64,000 nt of DNA from Variovorax sp. OV700 (GTDB taxonomy: Bacteria; Pseudomonadota; Gammaproteobacteria; Burkholderiales; Burkholderiaceae_C), in assembly GCF_900099805.1 (NCBI RefSeq), contig NZ_FNDR01000001.1, forward strand, positions 712,039-776,038. Direction: 5' to 3'. Shown here piece by piece: positions 1-8,688 of this stretch. The position numbers were made by a program, and so were the translations under genes. Below the pieces are notes generated by a model, which did not search any database, was not told where the DNA came from, and worked only from the letters and a program-made list of their open reading frames with translations. Within the stretch, counting starts at the first letter, position 1. Every line of letters begins with the position of its first letter.

Positions 1-19
1 AGAGCGTCTTGTTGGATGG

Positions 20-1000
20 TCATGCTGCGGTGATGTGGTTTTGTTGAATAACGCGCTTCCACAGCGACTTCTGGCTTTCGATGAAGCGGTGGAATTGGGC
101 GGGCGTGCCGCCGTCGGGCACCACGCCCTGCTGGGCGAAGATTTTCCTGACGTCGGCCATTTCGAGAATGCTGTTCATTTCGCGATTGAGCTTGTCGACC
201 ACCGGCTTCGGTGTTCCTGCGGGCACCACGATGCCGTGCCAGGACGACACCTCGTAGCCCGCGACGCCGGCCTCCGCTGCAGTGGGAATCTCCGGCATCA
301 GCGGCGAACGCTGCGCGCCGGCAATGGCCAACGGGCGCACCTTGCCGGACTGGATGAACGGCAGCGCGTTGGGCAGGAGGTCCATCGCCACCGCCACCTG
401 GCCACCGGCCAAGTCAGTCAACATCGGCGTGCTGCCCTTGTAGGGAATCTGGTCCATGCGGATGCCAGCCAGGTTCTCGAACAGCACCATGGCCAAGTGG
501 TTCGATGAACCCGGGCCCGAGGTGCCGTAGTTGATGGCGCCGGGCTTCGCCTTGGCGGCCACCAGCACGTCGGCCGCGCTCCGATAGGGACTTCCCGCGT
601 GAGCGACCAGCACCATCGGCGATCGCCCCGCCAGGATCACCGGGTCGAAGGCCTTGTCGCTGTCGTAAGGGAGCTTGTAGAGCCACGGGTTGGCCGCAAA
701 CGGAAACTGCACTACCAGCAGTGTGTAGCCGTCCGGCAGCGACGTGGCCACGGCCTGCGTGCCGATGGCCGTGCCGGCACCGGGCTTGTTGTCGACCACG
801 GCAGACTGCTTCCACGCCGCGGTGAGGTGCACGCCGACAATGCGCCCCAGCGTGTCGTTGAAGCCGCCCGCGGGGTACGGCACCACGATGCGCAGCGGCT
901 TGACCGGATAGCCACCGGCCGCATCGGACTGCGCCCAGAGCGCGGGCGCGAACGCGCTGCCGAGCAAGGCGGCGGTGGCGCCGCGGCGTGATACCGGCAT
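20..1000 (-). CDS. Bug/TctC-family periplasmic substrate-binding protein
   Basis: The 326-residue protein has an N-terminal signal peptide (MPVSRRGATAALLGSAFAPA, ending near ALWAQS) and the order typical of Bug/TctC receptors: YPVKPLRIVVPYPAGGFNDTLGR near the mature N-terminus, DNKPGAGTAIGTQAVA around residue 70 and the PIPTAAEAGVAGYEV block near residue 240. Length is normal for the family. Members bind small carboxylates in the periplasm, either for tripartite tricarboxylate transporters or as orphan receptors; no TctA/TctB membrane partner is visible. It lies downstream of the HDO gene at 1101-1832 on the same strand and may belong to the same unit. The family is certain; the ligand is unknown. 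Confidence 0.93.
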   Translation of the reverse strand: MPVSRRGATAALLGSAFAPALWAQSDAAGGYPVKPLRIVVPYPAGGFNDTLGRIVGVHLTAAWKQSAVVDNKPGAGTAIGTQAVATSLPDGYTLLVVQFPFAANPWLYKLPYDSDKAFDPVILAGRSPMVLVAHAGSPYRSAADVLVAAKAKPGAINYGTSGPGSSNHLAMVLFENLAGIRMDQIPYKGSTPMLTDLAGGQVAVAMDLLPNALPFIQSGKVRPLAIAGAQRSPLMPEIPTAAEAGVAGYEVSSWHGIVVPAGTPKPVVDKLNREMNSILEMADVRKIFAQQGVVPDGGTPAQFHRFIESQKSLWKRVIQQNHITAA

Positions 1001-1100
1001 GGTTTGTCTCCTTCATCGGGGAACGCGCGGGCGCTCGTCGAACGCCCGGCTCTCTAATCGGGCAGCGGCACATCGGCTAAGCCCGCAGCGCATTGGCCGC

Positions 1101-1832
1101 TCAGTCGGCCAGCGCGAGCGCTTCCTGCGCCAAGTCTTTCTCGACGTACTCGCGGAAAAGCTCCGCGGTGTACAGCAGCCGCATCTGCGCACCCACTTCG
1201 CAGGCCTTCAGGCAGGCTGCCTGGAGTTCGGGCGTGTCGGCATGTTCGACCACGATCTGGTAGCCGCGCTCGCCGTGGATCTCATCGGACACGATGTGCA
1301 GATCGAAGAATTCGACCTCTTCGTCCGTGAACTTGTACTGCTCGCGCAGCGTGGGCGCCTGCTTGCGGTAGATGGACGGCACCTGCGATTCGAGTCCCAC
1401 GACGATGCCGGCCACCGCGATGATCGGGTTCTCGCGCATCGACATCGAATAGCACCAGCTTTGCAGGCCGCGTGTGGAGGGCAGCATGTTGTCGGGGTCG
1501 GTCACGCGAGCACGCGACGAACCGCAGGCTTCGGCAAAGCGGATCAGCAGGTCGGTGTGGCGGTCACCGCCGATCTCCTCCTCGTACATGTTCGCCAGCA
1601 TGAAGTCCTTAACTTCGATCAGGTGCGCCGGCGTGCGCGAGTAGATGAAGCCCAGATAGTCCGCGAACGGGCCCACGTAGTGGTAGTGGTTCTCGGCCCA
1701 GCGCGCCAGGTGCTTGCGCGACAGCCGACCCGCGGCCCAGGCCATGCTGAAGGGCGATTTGTTAGCGCTCTTTCCGCGCACCGTTTCCTCCAGCGCGTGG
1801 CGGAAGTCTTCTTTGCTCATCAATGCCGTCAT
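1101..1832 (-). CDS. Haem-oxygenase-like di-iron oxidase (HDO; PqqC/TenA-fold)
   Basis: The 243-residue all-helical protein carries the six metal-ligand positions of the HDO superfamily: EEIGGDRH (Glu plus His) near residue 85, GLES (Glu) near residue 147, and HIVSDEIH (H-x3-D-x2-H) near residue 177. Known relatives include UndA, BesC, SznF and CADD, which use a di-iron centre and O2 to cleave or oxidise fatty acids or amino acids. I chose the ATG at 1832 (MTALMSKEDF) because a GAAGGA-type ribosome site precedes it; an in-frame start lies further out. The divergent plus-strand operon encodes two ferredoxins and a reductase, a plausible electron supply. The substrate cannot be read from sequence. 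A radical-SAM or PqqC-type cofactor-free enzyme is less likely because all ligands are present. Confidence 0.82.
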   Translation of the reverse strand: MTALMSKEDFRHALEETVRGKSANKSPFSMAWAAGRLSRKHLARWAENHYHYVGPFADYLGFIYSRTPAHLIEVKDFMLANMYEEEIGGDRHTDLLIRFAEACGSSRARVTDPDNMLPSTRGLQSWCYSMSMRENPIIAVAGIVVGLESQVPSIYRKQAPTLREQYKFTDEEVEFFDLHIVSDEIHGERGYQIVVEHADTPELQAACLKACEVGAQMRLLYTAELFREYVEKDLAQEALALAD

Positions 1833-2078
1833 GGGTTGTTCCTTCGTTGGTATGAACACGGTCCGCGGCAGCTGCGAGGCGCGCGGCACAAGGCCCCTGG
1901 AGGGGATGGCGTGATCCTACGTATGCGCGATGCAAAACCGCAATTCATATCAATTTTATTGATCCCTTTCATTGGCAGTCGTGATGTTGTTTGACGCGGC
2001 AGCGGCTTCGCTTGGACATTAGCCACCAAGCATCCGGCCTGGGAGGACCATGGCCGATTCGCCCCTCCACCGGGAACC

Positions 2079-2399
2079 ATGGAACAAGTGCTCATGCCCA
2101 AAGTTGTGATCAGGAAAGACGGCCAGTGCTTCGAGGGCGAGGTGCGGCCGAACACCAACCTTGTCGTACGCGCCGGCATCAAGCAATTTCCTTTTCCGCA
2201 CCTCAACTACGGCTGCGGCATGGGCAAGTGCTCCAAGTGCATGTGCAAGGTGCTGCATGGCGGCGAACACCTGGCCGCGCCCAACTGGAAAGAGCAGAAG
2301 CAGCTGGGCGACCAGCTCGACGCGGGCTTCCGGCTTGCCTGCCAGCTCTGGATCCACCACGACATCGAATTGAGCCAGGACGAGACAGCGCTCGCCTGA
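2079..2399 (+). CDS. Plant-type [2Fe-2S] ferredoxin
   Basis: A 106-residue protein with the cluster-binding pattern YGCGMGKCSKC (C-x4-C-x2-C, about residues 48-55) and the distal cysteine in RLACQ near residue 89, as in plant/adrenodoxin-type ferredoxins. It is predicted to be cytoplasmic and to carry electrons. It opens a plus-strand operon of five genes that also holds a second ferredoxin and a flavoprotein reductase, so it probably passes electrons to an oxygenase, perhaps the divergent HDO. A start at the internal ATG 2094 (MPKVVIRKDG) is equally possible; neither has a strong ribosome site. Confidence 0.88.
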   Translation: MEQVLMPKVVIRKDGQCFEGEVRPNTNLVVRAGIKQFPFPHLNYGCGMGKCSKCMCKVLHGGEHLAAPNWKEQKQLGDQLDAGFRLACQLWIHHDIELSQDETALA

Positions 2400-2418
2400 C
2401 ACTCTCTTCAATACACAC

Positions 2419-2745
2419 ATGCCAAACGCATACGTCATCCTCACGAACAAGGACGGCCAGTTCCGCACGGAGCTGTGCGACGGCCTTCACCCCGTCGAGA
2501 GCCACGATTACTTCTTCTACGGCCAGCGGCGCGCGCGTTTCGTCATTGCCGAGCTTGAACGGCCGGTGAAGGTCGCGATCGTGGACGAGGGCGACCCGCC
2601 CACGCGCAACCTCGTTCCCTCCAAATTTCTTCCGCGGTTCGACACGCTCGAAGCCGCGCGCGAGGAGCTCGCGCAGTTGGTCAACTTCGGCCATCTGGAC
2701 GTGCGCCTCGTGCATGTCGACGCGCAGGAGGCCGGCCGCGCATGA
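2419..2745 (+). CDS. Small conserved-looking protein of unknown function in a ferredoxin operon
   Basis: A 108-residue soluble protein that I do not recognise. It starts MPNAYVILTNKDGQFRTE, has one cysteine, no transmembrane segment and an acidic/hydrophobic C-terminal half (FDTLEAAREELAQLVNFGHLDVRLV) that suggests an alpha/beta fold. Its stop overlaps the next ferredoxin start by four bases (ATGA), which supports real translation and coupling. Its position between two ferredoxins suggests a small subunit or adaptor of the oxidase system, comparable in size to small accessory subunits such as PaaB, but that is only an inference from context. Confidence 0.7.
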   Translation: MPNAYVILTNKDGQFRTELCDGLHPVESHDYFFYGQRRARFVIAELERPVKVAIVDEGDPPTRNLVPSKFLPRFDTLEAAREELAQLVNFGHLDVRLVHVDAQEAGRA

Positions 2746-3020
2746 TCAGCGTCACCTTCATCACCAATGCCAACAAGGTGCTGACCGCGCCGGAAAACAG
2801 CAACCTGCTGCGCGTGTCGCTGCGCGGGCAAGGCGGCATTCCTTTCAAGTGCGGCGGCGGCTTGTGCGGCACCTGCAAATGCCGCATCGAGAGCGGCCTC
2901 GAGTACACCGACGCGGTCAAGCAGAAGGAGCGCAAGCACCTTTCGGAAGCGGATTTCGAACAAGGCTTTCGCATGGCGTGCCAGACCTTCGTGAACGGGG
3001 ACGTCAGCGTCTCCTGGTAA
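2742..3020 (+). CDS. Second [2Fe-2S] ferredoxin
   Basis: The 92-residue ferredoxin has the loop CGGGLCGTCKC (C-x4-C-x2-C, about residues 37-46) and a distal cysteine in FRMACQTF near residue 79. It is translationally coupled to the gene before it by an ATGA overlap. Its glycine-rich loop is close to that of the ferredoxin domains of class IB oxygenase reductases, and the next gene encodes just the FAD/NAD part of such a reductase. The two may therefore be a split version of a normally fused reductase. Two different ferredoxins in one five-gene operon is unusual. Confidence 0.88.
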   Translation: MISVTFITNANKVLTAPENSNLLRVSLRGQGGIPFKCGGGLCGTCKCRIESGLEYTDAVKQKERKHLSEADFEQGFRMACQTFVNGDVSVSW

Positions 3021-3077
3021 TTCCCATTCAGGCACCGACGCACCTTCACCGCGCCGACAACATCGAGCATCTATCCC

Positions 3078-3854
3078 ATGACGGACCCCGACAATTTCCT
3101 TGTGCGCGTGCTGGCGCGCACCCCCATCGCCACGGACACGCTGGCTTTCTTCCTGGAGCGCCCTGCCGGCTTCGACTTCGAGGCGGGCCAGTTCGTCAGC
3201 CTCCAGCTGCCGGATTTCGATGCGCCGGAGGACGGCTCGGACGACGGCGAGCGCATGCTGTCGATCGCCAGCGCCCCCCATGATCCGCACCTCATGGTTG
3301 CGATGCGCATGCGCGATACGGCATTCAAGCGCCACTTCTCGCAATGCGCCCTCGGTGCCGACGGCGCCCTCGTGAGCCTGAGTCCGGCCATGGGCGATTT
3401 CGTGTTGCCTGAAGACCCGCACCAACCCCTTGTGATGCTCGCCGGCGGCATCGGCATCACGCCGTTTTACAGCATGCTGCGCCACCTGCAGCACCAGGCC
3501 GCCAGCGGCAAGGCAGTGCCGCCGGTCACACTGCTCTACGGCAACCGCACGCACGCGCTCGCAGCCTGGCGTAGCGAGTTCGCGCAGCTGTGCGCCGACC
3601 TGCCGCGGCTGCGCGTTCTGCACGTGATTGCCGAGGACGAAGGCGCGCCGCCGCCATCGCGCGGCCAGGACGCACACGTCTGGCACGCCGGCATGATCGA
3701 TGCCGCGCTCATCCAGCAGGAAGTGCCCGACTGGCAGGCCTGCCGCTACTACATCGTCGGCCCCACCGCCATGGTCGCGGCCATGCAGGACTGCCTCGAT
3801 GCCTGCGGCGTGCCGCCCGAACAGGTGGCGATCGAGTTCTTCGCCGGCTACTGA
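3078..3854 (+). CDS. FAD-dependent NAD(P)H:ferredoxin oxidoreductase (FNR-like)
   Basis: 258 residues with the ferredoxin-reductase fold: an N-terminal FAD-binding beta-barrel containing FEAGQFVSLQLP (about residues 35-46) and the RxxS-type flavin motif in ERMLSIASAP (about 58-67), then an NAD-binding half with MLAGGIGITPFYSML near residue 120 and the terminal acidic/aromatic IEFFAGY. No ferredoxin domain is fused; the flanking genes supply it. It probably takes hydride from NAD(P)H and reduces the neighbouring ferredoxins. The 57-base gap after the upstream ferredoxin fits one operon. Confidence 0.88.
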   Translation: MTDPDNFLVRVLARTPIATDTLAFFLERPAGFDFEAGQFVSLQLPDFDAPEDGSDDGERMLSIASAPHDPHLMVAMRMRDTAFKRHFSQCALGADGALVSLSPAMGDFVLPEDPHQPLVMLAGGIGITPFYSMLRHLQHQAASGKAVPPVTLLYGNRTHALAAWRSEFAQLCADLPRLRVLHVIAEDEGAPPPSRGQDAHVWHAGMIDAALIQQEVPDWQACRYYIVGPTAMVAAMQDCLDACGVPPEQVAIEFFAGY

Positions 3855-3887
3855 TCCCATTTTTTTCAAGTGCCCACGATTTCTCCC

Positions 3888-4700
3888 ATGCAAATCACCA
3901 CGCAGACCATCGCCCTCCCCTCCGGGGCCGGCAGCATCCAGGTGCATTGCCACGGCGACGCCCGCGCGCCCGTCGTGTACATGGCGCACTCCATCCTCTC
4001 AAGCAGCGCCATGTGGTCCACGCAGGCGCAGCTGCTGGCCTCGCGCGGCTGGCACGTGGTATGCGCGGACACGCGCGGCCATGGCGGCTCCGTGGCCCAC
4101 CAGGCGCCCTCCTCCATGCAGCATCTGGTGGCCGACACCGTCGCGGTGCTCAATGCACTCGGCATCGCGAAGGCGCACTACGTCGGACTTTCGTTGGGTG
4201 GCATGAGCGGCTTCGGCCTGGCGCTCGCGCATTCCGACAGGCTGGCGAGCCTGTGCCTCTGCGATGCGCGTGCCGACACCCCACCGGAGGCGTCCGCACC
4301 CTGGAACGAGCGCATCGCCATCGCCGAGCGCGAAGGCTGCGCGGCGCTCGCGCGGCCCACCCTCGAACGCTGGTTCGGCCGCGACTTTCTCGATGCCCAC
4401 CCCGACACCGCGCAGCGCTTGCTCCAAGTCGCTGCGTCGACATCGGTGGACGGATTCGTCGGATGCGCGCGCGCGATCCAGGGACTGGACTTCCTGGCCC
4501 GGGTGTCGGAGATCGCGTTGCCCACCACACTGATCGTCGGCGCGAACGACGGGGTGCTGCCGCAAGCGATGACCGAGATACAGCGGCGCATCGCGGGCTC
4601 CGTCCTCGAAGTCATTGCGCAGGCGGGGCACCTGCCCAATATCGACCAACCTGCGGCATTTGACGCCGCGCTGTTGCGGCACTTGGGCGCGCCCGCGTAA
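3888..4700 (+). CDS. Alpha/beta-hydrolase of the 3-oxoadipate enol-lactonase type
   Basis: The alpha/beta-hydrolase shows the nucleophile elbow GLSLGGMSGFG (GxSxG with Ser near residue 97), an acid in the TLIVGANDGVLP strand and the catalytic histidine in AQAGHLPNIDQP near the C-terminus. Its overall pattern, including MAHSILSSSAMW near the oxyanion region, resembles PcaD-like enol-lactone hydrolases. The substrate is not fixed by sequence; hydrolysis of a product from the oxidase/ferredoxin set is a reasonable inference. The start is uncertain: ATG 3888 is chosen, but a GTG at 3870 is in frame and neither has a good ribosome site. Confidence 0.82.
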   Translation: MQITTQTIALPSGAGSIQVHCHGDARAPVVYMAHSILSSSAMWSTQAQLLASRGWHVVCADTRGHGGSVAHQAPSSMQHLVADTVAVLNALGIAKAHYVGLSLGGMSGFGLALAHSDRLASLCLCDARADTPPEASAPWNERIAIAEREGCAALARPTLERWFGRDFLDAHPDTAQRLLQVAASTSVDGFVGCARAIQGLDFLARVSEIALPTTLIVGANDGVLPQAMTEIQRRIAGSVLEVIAQAGHLPNIDQPAAFDAALLRHLGAPA

Positions 4701-5148
4701 AGGCCGAGGCCTTGAGGTCGTGCGCCGACCGTGCCTTGCGCCGAAGCGGGGCATCCGATTCAAGAACCGCGACGCGTTCCCACGCCCGCACCCGTGAAAG
4801 ATTGTCATCCTCGTGATTCCAAAGGATGGATTGGGCAAAACGCGTCGTCTCCGTACGATTTGCCGGGTAGCCACGGCATGCCATCCACCGGCGTGCGTTG
4901 CAGAATCGCAAGAAAGACGGAGACAAGTTCGCATGACCATCTTTCTCGGCATTCGTGCTGGCCAGCACAGCCACCAGGCCTGCGCGGAACGGCGCGAAGT
5001 CGACTTGTTGACCGCTGATGCGACTAGGTCCAGCTGCCGGCCGGGCGGCCGAGAAGCTGCCGCTCAACCGCGCGGATGAAGACGCTAAGCTCGAAAAATC
5101 GGTCGTAGGACATGGCCGCAGCCTAGCGCACGCGCCAAGGCGCAGCCC
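4701..5148. other. Gene-poor spacer between convergent units
   Basis: 448 bases between the hydrolase stop and the end of the large minus-strand operon. I see only short, overlapping open frames without recognisable motifs or ribosome sites, and no convincing hairpin followed by a T-run. It should contain terminators for both converging units, but I cannot point to one. Confidence 0.5.
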
Positions 5149-6282
5149 TCACGCGCGGCCGAGCAATATGTAGCGCGCCAGGTGATGGTCTTCGTCGCCC
5201 AGCATGTGATTGGTCAGCACCAGGCCCTTGGCCAGGTGAGACAGCGGCAGCTCCCAGGTCATACCGATGCCGCCATGCATCTGGATGCACTCCTCGGCCA
5301 CGCGCGTTCCGACGCGGCCGGTGGTCGCCTTGGCGGCCGACAGCGCTCGCTCGCGCGTGGCGCGGTCGGCCGATTGCAGCGCGTTGGCCGCGTTGATGAC
5401 GGCTGAGCGCGCCTGCTCGATACCCAGCCACAGATCCACCATGCGGTGTTGCAGCGCCTGGTTGCTGCCGATCGGCTGTCCAAACTGCTTACGGGTGCGC
5501 AGGTAGTCGAGCGTGAGTTGCTTGGCGGACTCCATCGCGCCCAATGCCTGTGCGCTCAGCGCCAGCACGCCGGCGCCCACGGCGCCTTCGATGGTCGCAA
5601 AGGCTTGGCCTTCGGTGCCGACCAGCGCATCGGCCGGCAGATGCACGCCTTCCAACGCGATATCCGCGCCCCGGCCACCATCGGCCAGGGGGTAGCCGCG
5701 CAGCGTGATGCCCGGAGTTGCGGCGGGCAGCACGAACAGGCTGATGCCCGTGGGGTCGTCGCCGCAGCCCGATGAGCGGGCCGAAACGATGAAAAAGTCG
5801 GCCTGCTCCGCATGGCGCACCACGCATTTCAGGCCGTCGAGCTGCCAGCCACCATCGGTCGGCCGCGCACGCGTCGTCACGTGCGAAGCCTCGTAGCGGG
5901 CCTCGGGATCGGCGTGCGCAAGAACGGCCAGCGTGCTGCCGGCCACGATGTCGCGCCGCAGCGCACGCTGCACATCCGTTTTCGCTTCGGCCAGCACCGC
6001 AGCGGCCATCAGCGCAGCGAGCAAGGGCTCCAGCACCATCGCGCCGCCCAGCGCCTCGAACACCAGTGCGATGTCGAAGCCGCTGCCGCCCAGGCCACCG
6101 TCGGCCTCGGCGAAGAGCGCCCCGAGCGCCCCCAGATCGACGAGATGCCGCCACATTTCCATGCTGTGCCCCTCGCCCGATTGCGCAATGCGCTGGCGCT
6201 GCGCGAAGTCGTAGTGCTGCGACAGCAGGCGTCGCAGCGCATCGTCCAGCATGCGCCGTTCGTCGGTCGGTTCGAAGTTCAT
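5149..6282 (-). CDS. Acyl-CoA dehydrogenase-family protein (short partner of a pair)
   Basis: 377 residues with the ACAD fold: an N-terminal helical domain (FEPTDERRMLDDALRRLL), a middle beta-domain and a C-terminal helical domain with RKQFGQPIGSNQALQHR near residue 260 and CIQMHGGIGMTWE near residue 340. It follows a second ACAD by 10 bases. Such adjacent unequal ACAD genes usually form alpha2beta2 heterotetramers, known from steroid-CoA degradation (FadE/ChsE pairs), in which flavin site and catalytic base are shared between subunits. It is the last gene of the operon. The substrate is unknown. Confidence 0.87.
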   Translation of the reverse strand: MNFEPTDERRMLDDALRRLLSQHYDFAQRQRIAQSGEGHSMEMWRHLVDLGALGALFAEADGGLGGSGFDIALVFEALGGAMVLEPLLAALMAAAVLAEAKTDVQRALRRDIVAGSTLAVLAHADPEARYEASHVTTRARPTDGGWQLDGLKCVVRHAEQADFFIVSARSSGCGDDPTGISLFVLPAATPGITLRGYPLADGGRGADIALEGVHLPADALVGTEGQAFATIEGAVGAGVLALSAQALGAMESAKQLTLDYLRTRKQFGQPIGSNQALQHRMVDLWLGIEQARSAVINAANALQSADRATRERALSAAKATTGRVGTRVAEECIQMHGGIGMTWELPLSHLAKGLVLTNHMLGDEDHHLARYILLGRA

Positions 6283-6292
6283 GCGGCGTCCT

Positions 6293-7480
6293 TCATAGCC
6301 CCAGCACCGTCTTGGCGATGATGTTGCGCTGGATCTCGTTAGAGCCCCCGAAGATCGAGAGCTTGCGGTTGTTCAGGTACTGCGCGGCCGCGCTCACCGA
6401 TTCGGCGGGCGCGCCGGCCAAGGCTTCGGCATCGCCGAGGTGCGGCAGTGCATGCAGGCCGACCGCGCGGCGCACGAGCGCGGCGAGTTCCTGGCGGATC
6501 TCGCTGCCGAGCAGCTTCAGCGCCGAGCTTTCCACGCCCGGGCTCCCGCCGTTGGCCACAGCGGCCGTCACGCGCAGGTTGGTCGTCTTGAGGTTTTCGA
6601 GGTCGATCTCCACGCGCGCCATGCGCGCCGCGAAGGCCGGGTCGCGGTCCAGCGGCTGGCCGCCGCTCGTGACCTTGGCCGCCACGGTCTTCAGTCGCCG
6701 CAAGGCAGCGACCGAGAAGCCTATGCCCGCGTTGCGTTCGTGCGTGAGCAGGTATTTGGCGCAGGTCCAGCCATCGTTCTCTTCGCCGACGAGGTTGTGC
6801 GCCGGCACTCGCACGTCGGTGAAGAAGACCTCGTTCACCTCGTGCTCGCCGTCCAGCGTGACGATGGGCCGCACCTCGACGCCCGGCGAGCGCATGTCGA
6901 TCAGCAGGAAGCTGATGCCCTGCTGACGGCGCGCGTCCTTGGAAGTCCGCACGAGGCAGAAGATCATGTCGGCGTGCTGCGCGAGCGTGGTCCAGGTTTT
7001 CTGGCCGTTGACGATGTAGTGCGCGCCCGCTGCATCGTGCCCGCGCACCGCCGACGTCTTCAGCGCCGCCAGGTCGGAGCCCGCGCCGGGTTCCGAGTAG
7101 CCCTGGCACCACCAGTCCGAGCCATCGAGGATGCGCGGCAGCCAGTGGCGCTGTTGCGCCTCGGTGCCGTAGCGAATCAGCACTGGTCCGAGCATGAGGA
7201 GCCCGAAAGGCACGATACGCGGCGCGTCTGCCAGCGCGCATTCGTATTCGAAGATGAAGCGTTGCACCGCATTCCAGCCGGCTCCGCCGTGCTCGCGCGG
7301 CCAGTGCCCCGCGAGCCAGCCACGCGATTGCAGGATGGCATGCCACTGCTGCATCTCGTCCTTGCGAAGCGTGCGGCCCTCGGCCACCCGCCGGCGCAGC
7401 GCCGGTGGCAGGCGCTCGGCCAGGAAAGCGCGGACTTCCGCGCGGAAGGCCTCTTCTTCAGGTGTGAAGTTCAGGTTCAT
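6293..7480 (-). CDS. Acyl-CoA dehydrogenase (long partner of a pair)
   Basis: 395 residues. Visible ACAD landmarks are WCQGYSEPGAGSDLAALKT near residue 130 (flavin/substrate loop), WTTLAQHADMIFCLVRT near 165, and the C-terminal FAD-contact motif IFGGSNEIQRNIIAKTVLGL. The length is normal. It should catalyse flavin-dependent alpha,beta-dehydrogenation of an acyl-CoA together with the downstream ACAD (5149-6282), with electrons going to ETF. The closely spaced thiolase and second ACAD pair upstream place it in a beta-oxidation-like pathway. Confidence 0.9.
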   Translation of the reverse strand: MNLNFTPEEEAFRAEVRAFLAERLPPALRRRVAEGRTLRKDEMQQWHAILQSRGWLAGHWPREHGGAGWNAVQRFIFEYECALADAPRIVPFGLLMLGPVLIRYGTEAQQRHWLPRILDGSDWWCQGYSEPGAGSDLAALKTSAVRGHDAAGAHYIVNGQKTWTTLAQHADMIFCLVRTSKDARRQQGISFLLIDMRSPGVEVRPIVTLDGEHEVNEVFFTDVRVPAHNLVGEENDGWTCAKYLLTHERNAGIGFSVAALRRLKTVAAKVTSGGQPLDRDPAFAARMARVEIDLENLKTTNLRVTAAVANGGSPGVESSALKLLGSEIRQELAALVRRAVGLHALPHLGDAEALAGAPAESVSAAAQYLNNRKLSIFGGSNEIQRNIIAKTVLGL

Positions 7481-7486
7481 GCGGGT

Positions 7487-8671
7487 CTAGCGAAAAATCT
7501 CGAACAGGCCGGCCACGCCCATGCCGCCAGAGACGCACATCGTGACCACCGCATAGCGCGCACCGCGGCGGCGCCCTTCGATGAGCACGTGACCTGCAAG
7601 GCGCGCACCAGTCACGCCGTAGGGATGGCCGATGGAGATGGCGCCGCCGTCGACGTTCAAGCGCTCGTCCGGAATGCCCAGGCGCTGCTGGCAATAGAGC
7701 GACTGCGAGGCGAAGGCCTCATTCAGTTCCCACAGGTCGATGTCGTCGACCGTGAGACCGTGGCGCGCCAGCAGCTTGGGCACCGCGAACACCGGCCCGA
7801 TGCCCATCTCGTCGGGCTCGCAGCCCGCCACGGCCAGGCCGCGAAAGGCCCCCAGCGGCGCGAAGCCGGCGCGCTCGGCATCGCGCGCTTCCATCAGTAC
7901 GCAGGCGGCCGCGCCGTCGGACATCTGCGAGGCATTGCCCGCGGTGACGAAGCGCTCGGGCCCATTCACCGGCTGCAGCCGCGCCAGCGCCTCGTAGGTG
8001 GTGCCGTGCCTGTTGCAGTTGTCCGCGTCGATCGTCGCCTCGCGGTGTGACACCGCGCCGGTGGCCTTGTCCTGCACGGCCATGGTGGCGGTGACAGCGA
8101 CGATCTCCTCGCGGTATCGGCCCGCGCGCTGTGCGGCCTCGGTTTTTTGCTGACTCTGGGTCGCAAAGCGGTCTTGCGCCTCGCGCGTGATGCCGTAGCG
8201 TGCGGCCACGATGTCGGCCGTCTCGATCATCGAGATGAAAAGTCCGGGCTGCTGCGCGAGCAGCCACGGATCAGCATCGCCGGGCCCCGGACCGCGCGGC
8301 GCAATGCGCGAGATGCTTTCGACCCCGCCGGCCACGACGACCGACATGCCGTCCACCACGATGCTGCCCGCCGCCATCGCAATGGCCTGCAGCCCCGAAG
8401 CGCAATAGCGGTTGATGGTGGCACCGCCGACGCCCACCGGAAAACCGGCGCGCAAGGCCGCCTGCCGCGCGACGTTACGGCCGGTGGTACCTTCGGGAAA
8501 ACCGCAGCCCAGGATCAGGTCTTCGATGCGTTCCGGGTCGATGCCCGCGCGGTCCACGGCGGCGCGCACCGCATGCGCAGCGAGCTCAGGGCCGGGCGTG
8601 ATGTTGAACTCGCCGCGGAAGGACTTGGCCAGCGGCGTGCGGGCGGTGGAAACGATGACTGCTTCGCGCAT
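7487..8671 (-). CDS. Acetyl-CoA acetyltransferase/3-ketoacyl-CoA thiolase
   Basis: 394 residues with all thiolase catalytic signatures: the nucleophilic cysteine in [12 protein letters not shown] (about residue 90), ESISR in the loop domain, [17 protein letters not shown] with the active His near residue 350, and the proton-donor cysteine in [14 protein letters not shown] near the end. ATG 8671 ([14 protein letters not shown]) is the start, since the typical thiolase N-terminus begins there; an open frame continues upstream through the next gene but is antiparallel noise. It would cleave a 3-ketoacyl-CoA in the pathway of this operon. Confidence 0.93.
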   Translation of the reverse strand: MREAVIVSTARTPLAKSFRGEFNITPGPELAAHAVRAAVDRAGIDPERIEDLILGCGFPEGTTGRNVARQAALRAGFPVGVGGATINRYCASGLQAIAMAAGSIVVDGMSVVVAGGVESISRIAPRGPGPGDADPWLLAQQPGLFISMIETADIVAARYGITREAQDRFATQSQQKTEAAQRAGRYREEIVAVTATMAVQDKATGAVSHREATIDADNCNRHGTTYEALARLQPVNGPERFVTAGNASQMSDGAAACVLMEARDAERAGFAPLGAFRGLAVAGCEPDEMGIGPVFAVPKLLARHGLTVDDIDLWELNEAFASQSLYCQQRLGIPDERLNVDGGAISIGHPYGVTGARLAGHVLIEGRRRGARYAVVTMCVSGGMGVAGLFEIFR

Positions 8672-8688
8672 GGTTGCCTTCTCTTTAA

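Noticed and set aside
2517..3989. A 490-codon minus-strand open frame opposite the ferredoxin operon.
   Set aside because: The plus strand has clear cluster-binding and flavin motifs; the minus frame has none.
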